A DNA stretch of 64,000 bases from Lachnospiraceae bacterium. Lineage in GTDB: Bacteria; Bacillota; Clostridia; Lachnospirales; Lachnospiraceae. The stretch's first letter is position 1; the number at the start of each line of letters is the position of its first letter. The translations under genes and the position numbers were made by a program. The DNA lies in the NCBI GenBank assembly GCA_030531435.1, contig JAUNNN010000003.1, forward strand, positions 1-64,000. Direction: 5' to 3'. Below are positions 1 through 8,529 of the stretch, piece by piece. The notes below the pieces were generated by a model. That model had not been told where the DNA came from. It saw only the letters and a list, made by a program, of their open reading frames with translations, and did not search any database.

Positions 1-340
<340 letters not shown>

Positions 341-344
341 TTAA

Positions 345-364
345 CTTTACGCACTTTACGTAAA
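345..364. promoter_or_regulatory. Repeated CTTTACG and TTTACGTAAA palindrome ahead of gdhA
   Basis: CTTTACG occurs at 345-351 and 354-360, and the second copy runs into the perfect palindrome TTTACGTAAA at 355-364. The block sits 50-70 bases upstream of the gdhA start. It is a candidate operator; the regulator is unknown. Confidence 0.35.
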
Positions 365-412
365 ATAAAAAACGCCAAAAAACATACTCATCATCTAGTA
401 TGCTCCTTGGCG
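363..412 (-). terminator. Rho-independent terminator after the SH3b gene
   Basis: A hairpin pairs CGCCAA (373-378) with TTGGCG (407-412) and CATACT (383-388) with AGTATG (397-402). On the minus strand it is followed by a T-rich run (TTTTTTATTTT). It closes the transcript of the SH3b gene before gdhA. Confidence 0.75.
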
Positions 413-491
413 TCTTTGCCATAGATTATAATAAAACTATTTTTTCAGAAAATCAAGTATTATTTTTCTACTTTAATGCGTCAAAATATTC

Positions 492-1679
492 CTACTCGAT
501 AAAATCTGATCTGATGTAAGCATCTTTTCCATTATATGTGAACTTACACCATCCATTTGTTTCTTCAATAAGTGTATATGTGTCACCACCATTTGCTTTA
601 CCAAGTATATCCGAATCAGTACTTGCTGCTGCTCTGATGTTAACATTTTCTTTAACTTTAATTGTATCACCGGCGTTACGACCACCAGCTGCATTTCCTT
701 CTGCATTTTCTGAAGTAGCGCCTTCTGCTACTTCTTCAAGATACTCTGTCTTAATGTAAGCTTCCTGACCATTGTAATCGATCTTACTCCAGCCATTATC
801 CATTACTTCATATCTTGTAAATGTCTGTCCAACCTGAGCCTTTCCAAGCTGATCAGCCTCTGTACTTGCTGATGCTCTGATATTTACATTATCAGTTGCC
901 TTAACTGTTGTGGCATTTGCTGCCGCCTGAGCTGCTGCTTCCTCAGCTGCCTGAGCTGCTGCTGCTTCTGTTTCAGCCTGCTTTTTAGCTTCAAGGTTTG
1001 CCTGAACATCACTGTTAATCTGTGTTCTAAGTTCATTAACCTTTGCAGAAAGTTCTGCATTAGTATCCATTATATTATTATAGCTAAGCTGTACCTCATC
1101 CTGAAGCTTTACGAAATCATCCTGTGAAACAATTGCTAAAATATATGCTTCATCATCTGCAGATAAATCTCCATTATTTATATATAAAGCTCCTGATGTA
1201 TCTGTACATACATATAATGAAAGAAGTCCTGGAATCTTTGTAGCTTCATCTTTAATAAGAAGGTTATATGTTGTAAGAACAATATATGAATTTTCTTCAG
1301 GTCCCTTCTTTGTGTAGCACTTATAGTCTGAATAGTTTCCAATGTACTGGGCCTGAGCTTCAAAGAAAGCTCTTCTCTCATCTGATAATGAATTACTGAG
1401 TGATGCCATTGTATCAGAATCACCAACTGACATTGCATCCATGTAAGAAGTAACTATGCTGTTAACATTTGGATATGCATCAACCTCGTACTTATCCTTT
1501 GGTACTTCAACATTACTTGTAACAACACCTTCTGCAGAACCATCATCTGAATCTGCAACATCTGTTCCACGTGTTAAGAGGAATACTACAAGAATAATTA
1601 CAAGTGCAAGAAATAATCCACCTACTATAAAATATCTATAATGTTTTGCTACTGTTTCTTTAAATTTATTTGCCGCCAT
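492..1679 (-). CDS. Membrane-anchored protein with two bacterial SH3 domains
   Basis: The 395-residue protein has a short basic N-terminus, one membrane helix (about residues 16-36) and a long extracytoplasmic part. Residues 65-200 look like an NTF2-like fold by sequence character only. An Ala/Glu-rich coiled segment (about 210-255) leads into two SH3b repeats near 257-315 and 340-395, each with an NVNIRA core and a YI(K/R) ending. SH3b domains usually bind peptidoglycan or peptides, so a cell-wall-facing role is inferred; the function is unknown. It lies 46 bases after tRNA-Arg. The leader contains GCCGATAT (1709-1716 on the other strand), an exact sigma-28-type -10 sequence without a good -35. 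Confidence 0.8.
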   Translation of the reverse strand: MAANKFKETVAKHYRYFIVGGLFLALVIILVVFLLTRGTDVADSDDGSAEGVVTSNVEVPKDKYEVDAYPNVNSIVTSYMDAMSVGDSDTMASLSNSLSDERRAFFEAQAQYIGNYSDYKCYTKKGPEENSYIVLTTYNLLIKDEATKIPGLLSLYVCTDTSGALYINNGDLSADDEAYILAIVSQDDFVKLQDEVQLSYNNIMDTNAELSAKVNELRTQINSDVQANLEAKKQAETEAAAAQAAEEAAAQAAANATTVKATDNVNIRASASTEADQLGKAQVGQTFTRYEVMDNGWSKIDYNGQEAYIKTEYLEEVAEGATSENAEGNAAGGRNAGDTIKVKENVNIRAAASTDSDILGKANGGDTYTLIEETNGWCKFTYNGKDAYIRSDFIE

Positions 1680-1708
1680 AATATCTTCCTTTTTATTCGT
1701 CTTTTTAA

Positions 1709-1716
1709 ATATCGGC
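1709..1716 (-). promoter_or_regulatory. Possible sigma-28 -10 element
   Basis: The minus strand reads GCCGATAT, matching the -10 consensus of the flagellar sigma factor. The place where a TAAA -35 should be lies in the 3' end of the tRNA and does not match. It may be a weak promoter or chance. Confidence 0.25.
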
Positions 1717-1725
1717 TGTTAAAAA

Positions 1726-1798
1726 TGCATCCGAGAGGATTCGAACCCCCGACACGCGGTACCGGAAACCGCTGCTCTATCCCCTGAGCTACGAATGC
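1726..1798 (-). tRNA. tRNA-Arg (anticodon CCG)
   Basis: A full cloverleaf is present on the minus strand. The acceptor stem is GCATTCG/CGGATGC, the D arm GCTC/GAGC, the anticodon stem GCGGT/ACCGC with loop TTCCGGT, and the T loop TTCGAAT. Bases 34-36 are CCG, which decodes CGG. The discriminator base is A. The 3' CCA is not encoded and must be added after transcription. Confidence 0.95.
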
Positions 1799-1804
1799 AT
1801 GCCG

Positions 1805-1825
1805 TTATGGGACAAAGTCCCATAA
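1805..1825. repeat. Perfect 9-bp inverted repeat upstream of the tRNA
   Basis: TTATGGGAC and GTCCCATAA are separated by AAA. The hairpin lies between the DUF5688-like gene and the tRNA. It has no U-tract on either strand, so a processing or pause role is as likely as termination. Confidence 0.5.
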
Positions 1826-1872
1826 AGTCGAATACTCATACTGATTTATATTATCATAGGAGCATGAAAAAT

Positions 1873-2742
1873 TCAAATCATTTCATATCCACTTCCACGG
1901 TGATAAATGTATCCATGATTAGACAGTATATCCTCGTTATCGAGCTCTGTTTCATTTACACTTCTAATCATTTCATTCAAACAATCTACAGATATTTCAT
2001 CATTAACTAATACTATAATTACTTCATGAATACTACTTGGAATAATATACACATCACTATCATTCTGTTCGCAGAATTCATTTATTACATCCTCATATAT
2101 CATACAAGCTGCGCCAAAGTATTTTGTCTTGTTCGTTAAAACATACATTGGATACGTAGAACAGTAATTCACAACTTCTACATCAAATAAATCAAGAATA
2201 TTTGTAATTGAAAAACCATTCTTTATATAGGAATTTTTTATAGCAAGTTCAATTACTTCTTCACTATCAATTCCCCACATTTTTATATGTTCATTTTTTA
2301 TAAGAACTGACGCATTAAGCCCACACCATCTACTAGCATCAAAATATGCGACTATGGCAAGATCAAGGAACTCTTTATATGGCACGTTTTCTAACAGTTC
2401 CTTATTACATTCTCTATTAATGAGTTTTACAAATAATTCTCCTTTTACAGCTTCAAACTTTTCAAAATCAGAAACATCAACCTTTAAGTCATCCCTATGT
2501 TTTCTTGACGTTTTGATTATTTCATCTGCAATGCATTCAAGATTTGATTCTCTTAAGTATCTATCATAATATCCTTCAAGATAAATAGTAGGACTAACGC
2601 TTTCTCCTATCTTTTTAATAACTACTCCATGAAGCTTTGTGTTGTTATTCTTTATTGCATCATACCTTACTACATCTTCATCTTCTTCTATCTTTTCAGA
2701 TATTATGTCAACTATTTCATTTATAAAATCATTTAAATTCAT
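1873..2742 (-). CDS. DUF5688-like protein
   Basis: The 289-residue soluble acidic protein has no signal peptide or membrane helix. Its C-terminal half carries a segment near YPMYVLTNKTKYFGAA and a later PSSIHEVI motif. I associate these with DUF5688, a family common in Lachnospiraceae and with no known function. The start follows GGAAAGGACATAA. It lies between the efp terminator and tRNA-Arg and is probably a single-gene unit. No catalytic motif is recognisable. Confidence 0.7.
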   Translation of the reverse strand: MNLNDFINEIVDIISEKIEEDEDVVRYDAIKNNNTKLHGVVIKKIGESVSPTIYLEGYYDRYLRESNLECIADEIIKTSRKHRDDLKVDVSDFEKFEAVKGELFVKLINRECNKELLENVPYKEFLDLAIVAYFDASRWCGLNASVLIKNEHIKMWGIDSEEVIELAIKNSYIKNGFSITNILDLFDVEVVNYCSTYPMYVLTNKTKYFGAACMIYEDVINEFCEQNDSDVYIIPSSIHEVIIVLVNDEISVDCLNEMIRSVNETELDNEDILSNHGYIYHRGSGYEMI

Positions 2743-2793
2743 TTATGTCCTTTCCGGCTACTGCAAGATGGACAGATTAATGAATTAATACAA

Positions 2794-2824
2794 TAAGAAA
2801 AGGCTCCCCAATATGGGAAGCCTT
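2794..2824 (-). terminator. Rho-independent terminator after efp
   Basis: AAGGCTCCCC (2800-2809) pairs with GGGAAGCCTT (2815-2824). On the minus strand the stem is followed by TTTTCTT. It ends the efp transcript. Confidence 0.8.
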
Positions 2825-2841
2825 AATAGTCAATACAAAAA

Positions 2842-3399
2842 TTAAACTCTTGAAAGATATTCGCCTGTTCTTGTATCAATCTTAATTACATCGTTCTGTT
2901 CAACGAAAAGTGGTACATAAACTGTAGCTCCAGTTTCAACAACAGCTGGCTTTGTAGCACCAGTAGCTGTATCTCCCTTGAAGCCTGGCTCTGTCTCTGT
3001 AATCTCGAGTTCAACGAACATTGGAGGCTCAACAGAAAATACATTTCCATTGTGTGAGCAAATCTTTACCATTTCATTTTCTTTAACAAACTTAAGAGCA
3101 TCACCAATCTGATCTGCTGTAAGAGCAATCTGCTCATAGTTCTCTGTATTCATGAAATTATAAAGATCTCCATCTGAGTAAAGATACTGCATCTCAACTC
3201 TGTCGATACGTGCCTGTGGGAATTTTTCTGTAGGTCTGAATGATTTTTCTACTACACCACCACTGACAATATTTTTTAATTTTGTTCTAACGAAAGCTGC
3301 GCCCTTACCAGGTTTTACATGCTGAAATTCAATAATCTGAAAAATTCCATTATCCATCTCAACAGTTAAGCCATTTCTAAAATCGCCTGCTGATAACAT
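2842..3399 (-). CDS. efp: Translation elongation factor P
   Basis: This 185-residue protein has the usual EF-P length and three-domain layout: a KOW-like N-terminal domain and two OB folds. The loop KPGKGAAF places the conserved lysine at residue 32, the site that is modified in many bacteria. EF-P binds between the P and E sites of the ribosome and relieves stalling at polyproline stretches. The start ATG follows AGGAGG. A good promoter lies in the gap after aroQ and a terminator follows, so it can be expressed alone. Confidence 0.96.
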   Translation of the reverse strand: MLSAGDFRNGLTVEMDNGIFQIIEFQHVKPGKGAAFVRTKLKNIVSGGVVEKSFRPTEKFPQARIDRVEMQYLYSDGDLYNFMNTENYEQIALTADQIGDALKFVKENEMVKICSHNGNVFSVEPPMFVELEITETEPGFKGDTATGATKPAVVETGATVYVPLFVEQNDVIKIDTRTGEYLSRV

Positions 3400-3437
3400 A
3401 CGATAATCCTCCTAAGTTTTCCTAATAATTCTTAAAT

Positions 3438-3466
3438 AGTTTAACCTATAAATGCCCGTTTTTCAA
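3438..3466 (-). promoter_or_regulatory. Sigma-A promoter for efp
   Basis: On the minus strand TTGAAA (3461-3466) is followed after 17 bases by TAAACT (3438-3443), about 40 bases upstream of the efp start. Confidence 0.5.
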
Positions 3467-3474
3467 CCACTAAT

Positions 3475-3924
3475 TTACTTATTTCCGTTCTTTATATAAT
3501 CAATAAGGAAGTCTATACCCTCTGTATATCCGTCAAGGCCATGACCAATTATTGTCTTTACACATGCATCTTCAATAACAGTTTTATGTCTCCACTCTTC
3601 CTTACGGCTCTTAATATCAGTAATATGAACCTCTACTGTAGGAATAGATACACTTGTAATTGCATCATGAATAGCGTAACTATAATGTCCATATGCGCCT
3701 GGATTCATAACTATTCCAGCAATTCCTTTATGGTATGCTTCCTGAATCTTATCAATGATTGCACCTTCATGGTTACTCTGAAAAATATCACAAACAATAT
3801 TCAGTTCTGCACATCTTTTCATAATAATCTGGCAAAGCTGATCATAGTCAACTTTTCCATAAAGTCCTGGCTCTCTAATTCCAAGAAAGTTTAAGTTTGG
3901 TCCGTTAATTACAAGAAGTTTCAT
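3475..3924 (-). CDS. aroQ: 3-dehydroquinate dehydratase, type II
   Basis: The enzyme dehydrates 3-dehydroquinate to 3-dehydroshikimate in the shikimate pathway. The N-terminus MKLLVINGPNLNFLG and the later residues LYG, SNHEGA, NPGAYGHYS and VEVH..D are the type II signature, including the active-site Tyr and His. The ATG at 3924 gives 149 residues, the family length, and has AGGAGG six bases upstream; a longer reading adds six residues and loses that spacing. It begins one base after the aroK stop, so the genes are translationally linked. Confidence 0.95.
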   Translation of the reverse strand: MKLLVINGPNLNFLGIREPGLYGKVDYDQLCQIIMKRCAELNIVCDIFQSNHEGAIIDKIQEAYHKGIAGIVMNPGAYGHYSYAIHDAITSVSIPTVEVHITDIKSRKEEWRHKTVIEDACVKTIIGHGLDGYTEGIDFLIDYIKNGNK

Positions 3925-3925
3925 T

Positions 3926-4447
3926 TTAGTCCTCCTGATCAAAACTCATTATTTTTTCTATTATTTCTTCTTTATTCATTCTGTCGACTTTCACAATATG
4001 ATGTGAACCTGCGACATATTTGCTTTCTCTTTCGTTAAGAAGCTTTGACACTTTGTCTCTAACTTCTTCTTTTGTACCCTGAAGAAGTGGTCTTGTTTTA
4101 TCGCCTTTAAGTCTTTTTATTACTGTATTTTCTGTTACAGATAAGTATATCACGGTGCCAAGCTTTTTTAAATATGTTCTATTTTCTTCTCTTATTGGAG
4201 TTCCACCTCCAACAGAAATGACACTATCATGTACACTGTTGCAAAGCACCTTTAATAAATTAGTTTCTAAATCTCTAAAGTATTCTTCCCCATACACGGA
4301 AAAAATTTCGTTTATTGACAGGTTCATCTGTTTAACTATCATTTCATCTGTATCAAGAAAAGTCTTACCGCTCCTTTTAGCAAGAAGCTTTCCAATTGAT
4401 GTTTTTCCTGCACCCATAAATCCAATGAGTACGTAATTATCTGCCAT
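3926..4447 (-). CDS. aroK: Shikimate kinase
   Basis: The 173-residue P-loop kinase phosphorylates shikimate at the 3-hydroxyl. The Walker A motif GFMGAGKT lies at the N-terminus, followed by a D(T/S)D substrate motif (FLDTDEMI), GGG (VGGGTP) and the lid arginine region KTRPLL. The start at 4447 overlaps the end of aroE and has GAGG upstream; an upstream in-frame ATG would add seven residues and has no ribosome site. It belongs to the yqeG-aroE-aroK-aroQ unit. Confidence 0.95.
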   Translation of the reverse strand: MADNYVLIGFMGAGKTSIGKLLAKRSGKTFLDTDEMIVKQMNLSINEIFSVYGEEYFRDLETNLLKVLCNSVHDSVISVGGGTPIREENRTYLKKLGTVIYLSVTENTVIKRLKGDKTRPLLQGTKEEVRDKVSKLLNERESKYVAGSHHIVKVDRMNKEEIIEKIMSFDQED

Positions 4448-5297
4448 TGACAACCTCACACACGCCACTAATTATTTCATCACTAACTGTTAATTCATTC
4501 CATAATTCATATGCACATACTCCCTGGAATATAAGCATCTTCATACCTGTACATGATTTTCCACCGGCTTTTTTTACATCAAGCTGGAACTTTGTCCCTT
4601 CACGATAAATAAGATCCACACCAACTTTTACTTTTTTGTAGAAATCATCATCTTCAATAGCAGCTCCATCATCTTCTTTAAGACCAATTTTTGTGCACTG
4701 GAATGCTATATAATTATCTTTATCAAGCTTTTTATAATCAGCTAAAGAATAAGTTATTACTTCTGTATCTTTTCCCATTTCTTTAACATATTCTCTAACA
4801 TCATTCGCTATAGCTTCAGCTTTTTCAACAGTTCTATTTATAATAGTAAGTGTTTTTGCATTATGCTTGCAGCAAAGGAATGCAGCAGCTCTTGCAGCTC
4901 CGCCGGCGCCAACAAGAAGTGTATTCTCCCCTTCAAGTGATACACCTTCTTCAATTAGTTCTCTCTCAAGTCCTAAAATATCAGTATTATATCCTTTATA
5001 TCCATTTTCGTTTCTAACAAGAGTATTAACTGCGCCAATTCTTTTAGCCATGTCATCAATATCAACAAGACTTTTTATAACTTCACTTTTCCATGGAACA
5101 GTAACATTCATCCCAACTATTCCAAGTTCAAAAGCTCCTTTTACAGCTGCAGCCACATCCCCTGTTACTTCAAAAGGAACATAAATCATATTTTTATTAA
5201 GCTGCTCTGATATATAGTTATGAATCGCTGGTGACATTGTATGTCTTACAGGATTTCCAATTATTCCGATTATTCTTGTTTCGCCATTAACTGTCAT
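4437..5297 (-). CDS. aroE: Shikimate dehydrogenase
   Basis: This 286-residue enzyme reduces 3-dehydroshikimate to shikimate with NADPH. The substrate pocket motif GNPVRHTMSPAIHN is near the N-terminus. NVTVPWK carries the catalytic lysine, NTD (YNTDILG) is present, and GAGGAARAAA is the dinucleotide-binding glycine-rich loop. The start codon shares one base with the yqeG stop (TAATG), which points to coupled translation. Confidence 0.95.
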   Translation of the reverse strand: MTVNGETRIIGIIGNPVRHTMSPAIHNYISEQLNKNMIYVPFEVTGDVAAAVKGAFELGIVGMNVTVPWKSEVIKSLVDIDDMAKRIGAVNTLVRNENGYKGYNTDILGLERELIEEGVSLEGENTLLVGAGGAARAAAFLCCKHNAKTLTIINRTVEKAEAIANDVREYVKEMGKDTEVITYSLADYKKLDKDNYIAFQCTKIGLKEDDGAAIEDDDFYKKVKVGVDLIYREGTKFQLDVKKAGGKSCTGMKMLIFQGVCAYELWNELTVSDEIISGVCEVVNGR

Positions 5298-5803
5298 TAC
5301 TTTTTCCCTTTTCTTTTACGGTAATAGAAAAATAAAACTATCGCCTCAAGGCGTCTTTTTAAAACTATTTGTATTTCTTCGTGCTTATCTATTGGCTTAA
5401 CGAGTATGTTTTTTATGCCACATCTCTTAGCGCCCCATACATCTGTAAATAACTGATCTCCTATAAAAACTGTTGTGGATATATTAGTTCCCATCTTCTC
5501 CATAGCTTTTAAATAACCACTTTTGGCTGGCTTATTTGCTTTATAAATATACTGAACATTAACCGCATCATTAAACATTTTTACACGGCCTTCTTTATTA
5601 TTTGAAAGAAGCATTATCTTAAATCCAATACTTTTAAGTCTTTCAAATAATTTAATTGCTCGTTCATCAGCAGGAAATCCATGTGGAACTAAAGTATTGT
5701 CAATATCATATATAATTCCGCGAAATCCATCAGCAAATAATTTCTCATAATCCACATCATATGAGCTATCCATTATTTCATCTGGAAAGAAACAATCAAA
5801 CAT
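5297..5803 (-). CDS. yqeG: YqeG family HAD phosphatase
   Basis: The protein has the HAD motifs DIDNTL (motif I, nucleophile Asp), LLSNN (motif II), a lysine in KANKPAKSG and GDQLFTDVWGA (motif IV), in the order of the YqeG/HAD-IIIA family. These are small phosphatases; members have been linked to phosphatidylglycerophosphate dephosphorylation or remain unassigned. The start at 5803 has GGGAG six bases upstream and gives 168 residues; an upstream ATG would add eight. A basic C-terminal tail (YYRKRKGKK) is present. It heads the aroE-aroK-aroQ unit. Confidence 0.88.
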   Translation of the reverse strand: MFDCFFPDEIMDSSYDVDYEKLFADGFRGIIYDIDNTLVPHGFPADERAIKLFERLKSIGFKIMLLSNNKEGRVKMFNDAVNVQYIYKANKPAKSGYLKAMEKMGTNISTTVFIGDQLFTDVWGAKRCGIKNILVKPIDKHEEIQIVLKRRLEAIVLFFYYRKRKGKK

Positions 5804-5858
5804 GTCATTCTCCCTAAATAAACCCATATAAATATATCAGAAATTAAGCTAAAAAGAA

Positions 5859-5888
5859 AGAAAAAAGCCCCCTGCATATGCAAGGGGC
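5859..5888 (-). terminator. Rho-independent terminator after the 130-aa gene
   Basis: GCCCC and GGGGC flank the self-complementary core TGCATATGCA (5867-5888), followed on the minus strand by TTTTTTC. It isolates the preceding small gene as a monocistronic unit. Confidence 0.85.
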
Positions 5889-5902
5889 ATAAAGCTCATT
5901 AT

Positions 5903-6295
5903 TTATTTCATAATTACGATACCATCTTCGTCGTTAGTAATAACTTTGCTATCGCCTACGAAGTACTGATACTGTTTAAGAGAAGCATCCATATTCATTT
6001 CAGAAATAGCTTTATCCATTTCTGTCTGCATAGCTTCTGCATCATAATTAGTGAGACTAAACTTGTCTCTCTTAGTAAAATCTCTTGAAATATCATCAAG
6101 GCTGGCATTGCTCTTTGAACGAATACCATCAAGATTAAGATTAATCTTGAGTCCAGGTGCTTCCTCCTGCTTTGGAACCTGCTCTACAGGCTTTACTTCC
6201 TGCTTTGGAGCTTCTACTGGAACCTTTGAAATATTTTCTATTCTGTTGTATGCCGACATCATGTCGAACTGACCCAATCCATTAATTGTCATCAT
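5903..6295 (-). CDS. Uncharacterised protein with sigma-28-type promoter
   Basis: I do not recognise this 130-residue protein. It is soluble and polar, with no signal or membrane segment. A Pro/Glu/Lys-rich stretch spans about residues 28-48, and a helical part DISRDFTKRD leads to a conserved-looking end with LKQYQYFVG and IVIMK. The ATG at 6295 has GAAGGG five bases upstream; a GTG two codons earlier is possible. It is monocistronic, with a terminator behind it. A near-perfect sigma-28 promoter and a sigma-A promoter lie ahead, so it is probably expressed with late motility genes. The promoter is what is seen; a motility role is inferred. Confidence 0.8.
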   Translation of the reverse strand: MMTINGLGQFDMMSAYNRIENISKVPVEAPKQEVKPVEQVPKQEEAPGLKINLNLDGIRSKSNASLDDISRDFTKRDKFSLTNYDAEAMQTEMDKAISEMNMDASLKQYQYFVGDSKVITNDEDGIVIMK

Positions 6296-6347
6296 ACTCA
6301 CCCTTCTTTAACGATCCATGTTTACATAAACCGTTACCCTCGGTCTT

Positions 6348-6376
6348 ATTATAAAATATTTATTTGTTGGTTGCAA
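6348..6376 (-). promoter_or_regulatory. Sigma-A promoter for the 130-aa gene
   Basis: On the minus strand TTGCAA (6371-6376), 17 bases, then TATAAT (6348-6353), with an extended AT-rich context. It lies just downstream of the sigma-28 promoter. Confidence 0.75.
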
Positions 6377-6381
6377 TACTT

Positions 6382-6407
6382 ATATCGGTGTTAATTCTGA
6401 TTTCTTA
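6382..6407 (-). promoter_or_regulatory. Sigma-28 (SigD) promoter for the 130-aa gene
   Basis: On the minus strand TAAG (6404-6407), 15 bases, then CCGATAT (6382-6388). This matches the flagellar sigma consensus TAAA-N15-CCGATAT at all but one base. The cognate sigma factor gene is at 26941-27708. Confidence 0.75.
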
Positions 6408-6447
6408 ACCCCTATTTTAAAATTTTTTATAAATGATAATTTTTCAT

Positions 6448-6483
6448 AAAGAAAACCCGCATCAGCAAGCACTGATACGGGTT
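6448..6483 (-). terminator. Rho-independent terminator after nrdR
   Basis: AACCCGTATCAG and CTGATGCGGGTT form a 12-bp stem on the minus strand (6454-6483), followed by TTTCTTT. It ends the ftsZ-nrdR transcript. Confidence 0.85.
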
Positions 6484-6521
6484 GAAATATTTTGAGTATA
6501 AATACTGTAAAAATCGCTTAA

Positions 6522-6974
6522 TTATCTTTTAAGCATTTTTGTAAGTTCCTGCATAAATGTATCTGCATCCTTGAAATCTCTGTATACTGATGCAAATCTA
6601 ACATATGCAACCTGGTCAAGATCCTGAAGCTTTTTCATAACAAGCTCACCAATTGCTGAACTTGGAATTTCTTTATCTTCATATCCGAATACTTCTGTTT
6701 CAATTGAATCAACAAGTGATCCCATCTGAGCTGCTGAAACAGGTCTCTTTCTACATGCAAGTAAAACGCCTGATTCAATCTTACTACGGTCGAATGGTTC
6801 TCTTGTGTTATCCTTCTTAATTACGATAAGTGGAATAGTTTCAACCTTTTCGTATGTAGTAAATCTCTTAGCACATTCATCGCAAACTCTTCTACGTCTG
6901 ATAGAGTTGTTATCATCTGCTGGACGAGAATCTATAACTCTAGTATTCTCATGACCACAAAATGGACATTTCAT
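6522..6974 (-). CDS. nrdR: Transcriptional repressor NrdR
   Basis: The 150-residue protein has an N-terminal zinc ribbon (CPFC at residues 3-6, CDEC further on) and the VIDSR and RRRR..C segment that binds NrdR boxes. An ATP-cone domain follows (from about residue 48, VIKKDNTREPFDRSKI). NrdR represses ribonucleotide reductase genes when dATP is high. The length is normal. It follows ftsZ after a gap of about 58 bases. Confidence 0.96.
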   Translation of the reverse strand: MKCPFCGHENTRVIDSRPADDNNSIRRRRVCDECAKRFTTYEKVETIPLIVIKKDNTREPFDRSKIESGVLLACRKRPVSAAQMGSLVDSIETEVFGYEDKEIPSSAIGELVMKKLQDLDQVAYVRFASVYRDFKDADTFMQELTKMLKR

Positions 6975-7032
6975 ATTTAATTTCCCCTTTTAATTAATTA
7001 TTTCCGGTAAACCGGCCCCTCAATTTATATAA

Positions 7033-8409
7033 CTATCTTCTCTTTAAGAAGTCTGGAATGTTAATCTGATTGTTCTGTACTCTTGACTGTGGAGCCTGAG
7101 TATTTGCCTGCTGACCCATAAAACCAATTCCTCTTGGCTGTGTAGGAGGTACCTGAGGCTGAGCTCCCTGGAATCCCATTCCTGCTGGCTGCTGCATAGG
7201 CTGCACTCCCATACCGCCTGGCATCTGCTGGCCCATCTGTGGCTGCATAGACTGACCCATCTGTGGCTGCATTCCCATACCACCCTGCATACCAAAAGCG
7301 GCCTGCTGATTAGCCTGGATTGTTGCGCCCTGATTTACAAGTCCACCGCCAACTGGAACTCTCTGTGCAGGATTATTCTGCATAGGAGCAGCTGCAGGTC
7401 TAGCATTTGAAACATATCTGCCAGCGCCAACTGTATTAACTGCAGGTCTAGCTGCATTAAGTTCATTAATACCTGTTGCAATAACTGTAATAGTACATGT
7501 ATCTGGATTTCTATCATCGCATGTAGCGCCAAAGATGATATTAACTTCATCACCTGTAATATCACGTACAAAGGCTACTGCATCTCTTGTATCAAATAAT
7601 GAAATTTCACCAGAAATGTTAATAATGATATCTGTAGCACCGTTGATTGTTGTCTCAAGCAATGGGCTGTTAACAGCCTGCTTAACAGCTTCAATAGCCT
7701 TATCATCACCAGTTGCCATACCGATACCAATATGAGCGATACCCTTATTTTCCATAACTGTCTTTACATCTGCAAAGTCAAGGTTGATAAGAGCTTCAAC
7801 ATTTATAAGATCTGTAATACCCTTTACAGCCTGCTGAAGTACTTCATCGGCTTTCTTTAAAGCTTCTGGCATAGATGTTCTTCTATCAACAATTTCAAGA
7901 AGCTTATCATTAGGAATTACAATTAAAGTGTCAACGTTCTGACGTAATTTCTCAATGCCCCCTTTAGCATTATCACTACGTCTCTTTGCCTCAAATTCAA
8001 AAGGTTTAGTAACAACACCTACTGTAAGTGCGCCCTGTTCTTTTGCAATCTGAGCTACAACTGGAGCAGCACCTGTTCCAGTACCGCCGCCCATACCACA
8101 AGTAACGAATACCATATCAGCGCCTCTGATAGCACTTGCGATATCCTCTCTTGATTCTTCTGCGGCCTTCTCACCAATTTCAGGTTTAGCACCAGCGCCG
8201 AGTCCCTTCGTTAAATCAGCACCGATCTGTAATAACCTTGGTGATTTACATGAAGATAAAGCCTGTTTATCAGTATTGATACCTAAGAACTCTACTCCAC
8301 GTATTCCCTCTTCAACCATTCGGTTAACAGCGTTATTTCCGCCACCACCGACACCAACAACCAATATCTTGGCTGCTGCTTCTACTTCGTTTGTTTTAAT
8401 TTCAAGCAA
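7033..8409 (-). CDS. ftsZ: Cell division protein FtsZ
   Basis: FtsZ polymerises with GTP into the ring that places the division septum. The protein shows [14 protein letters not shown], the tubulin signature [10 protein letters not shown] and the NLDFADVK synergy loop. Translation must start at the TTG at 8409: AAGGAGGGG sits seven bases upstream, and the next methionine lies inside the GTP-binding domain. At 458 residues it is longer than usual because the linker after about residue 335 is a Met/Gln/Gly/Pro-rich tract. The end IPDFLKRR is the conserved tail that binds FtsA/SepF-type partners. The gene has its own promoter and is separated from the rest of the dcw cluster. Confidence 0.97.
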   Translation of the reverse strand: MLEIKTNEVEAAAKILVVGVGGGGNNAVNRMVEEGIRGVEFLGINTDKQALSSCKSPRLLQIGADLTKGLGAGAKPEIGEKAAEESREDIASAIRGADMVFVTCGMGGGTGTGAAPVVAQIAKEQGALTVGVVTKPFEFEAKRRSDNAKGGIEKLRQNVDTLIVIPNDKLLEIVDRRTSMPEALKKADEVLQQAVKGITDLINVEALINLDFADVKTVMENKGIAHIGIGMATGDDKAIEAVKQAVNSPLLETTINGATDIIINISGEISLFDTRDAVAFVRDITGDEVNIIFGATCDDRNPDTCTITVIATGINELNAARPAVNTVGAGRYVSNARPAAAPMQNNPAQRVPVGGGLVNQGATIQANQQAAFGMQGGMGMQPQMGQSMQPQMGQQMPGGMGVQPMQQPAGMGFQGAQPQVPPTQPRGIGFMGQQANTQAPQSRVQNNQINIPDFLKRR

Positions 8410-8453
8410 CTTTTACCCCTCCTTCGAAGCGCATATTTATACTCATATACATT

Positions 8454-8482
8454 ATATTATTATTATTTTTCTGAAATAGCAA
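8454..8482 (-). promoter_or_regulatory. Sigma-A promoter for ftsZ
   Basis: On the minus strand TTGCTA (8477-8482), 17 bases, then TAATAT (8454-8459), about 45 bases upstream of the TTG start in the 120-base gap after ftsQ. Confidence 0.5.
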
Positions 8483-8529
8483 CTGTTTTTTCATGAAAAA
8501 TACTATATTTTGTGGTTTACATATTATTT

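Noticed and set aside
1805-1825. Perfect hairpin considered as a terminator of the DUF5688-like gene
   Set aside because: Neither strand has a U-tract after the stem; it is recorded as an inverted repeat only.
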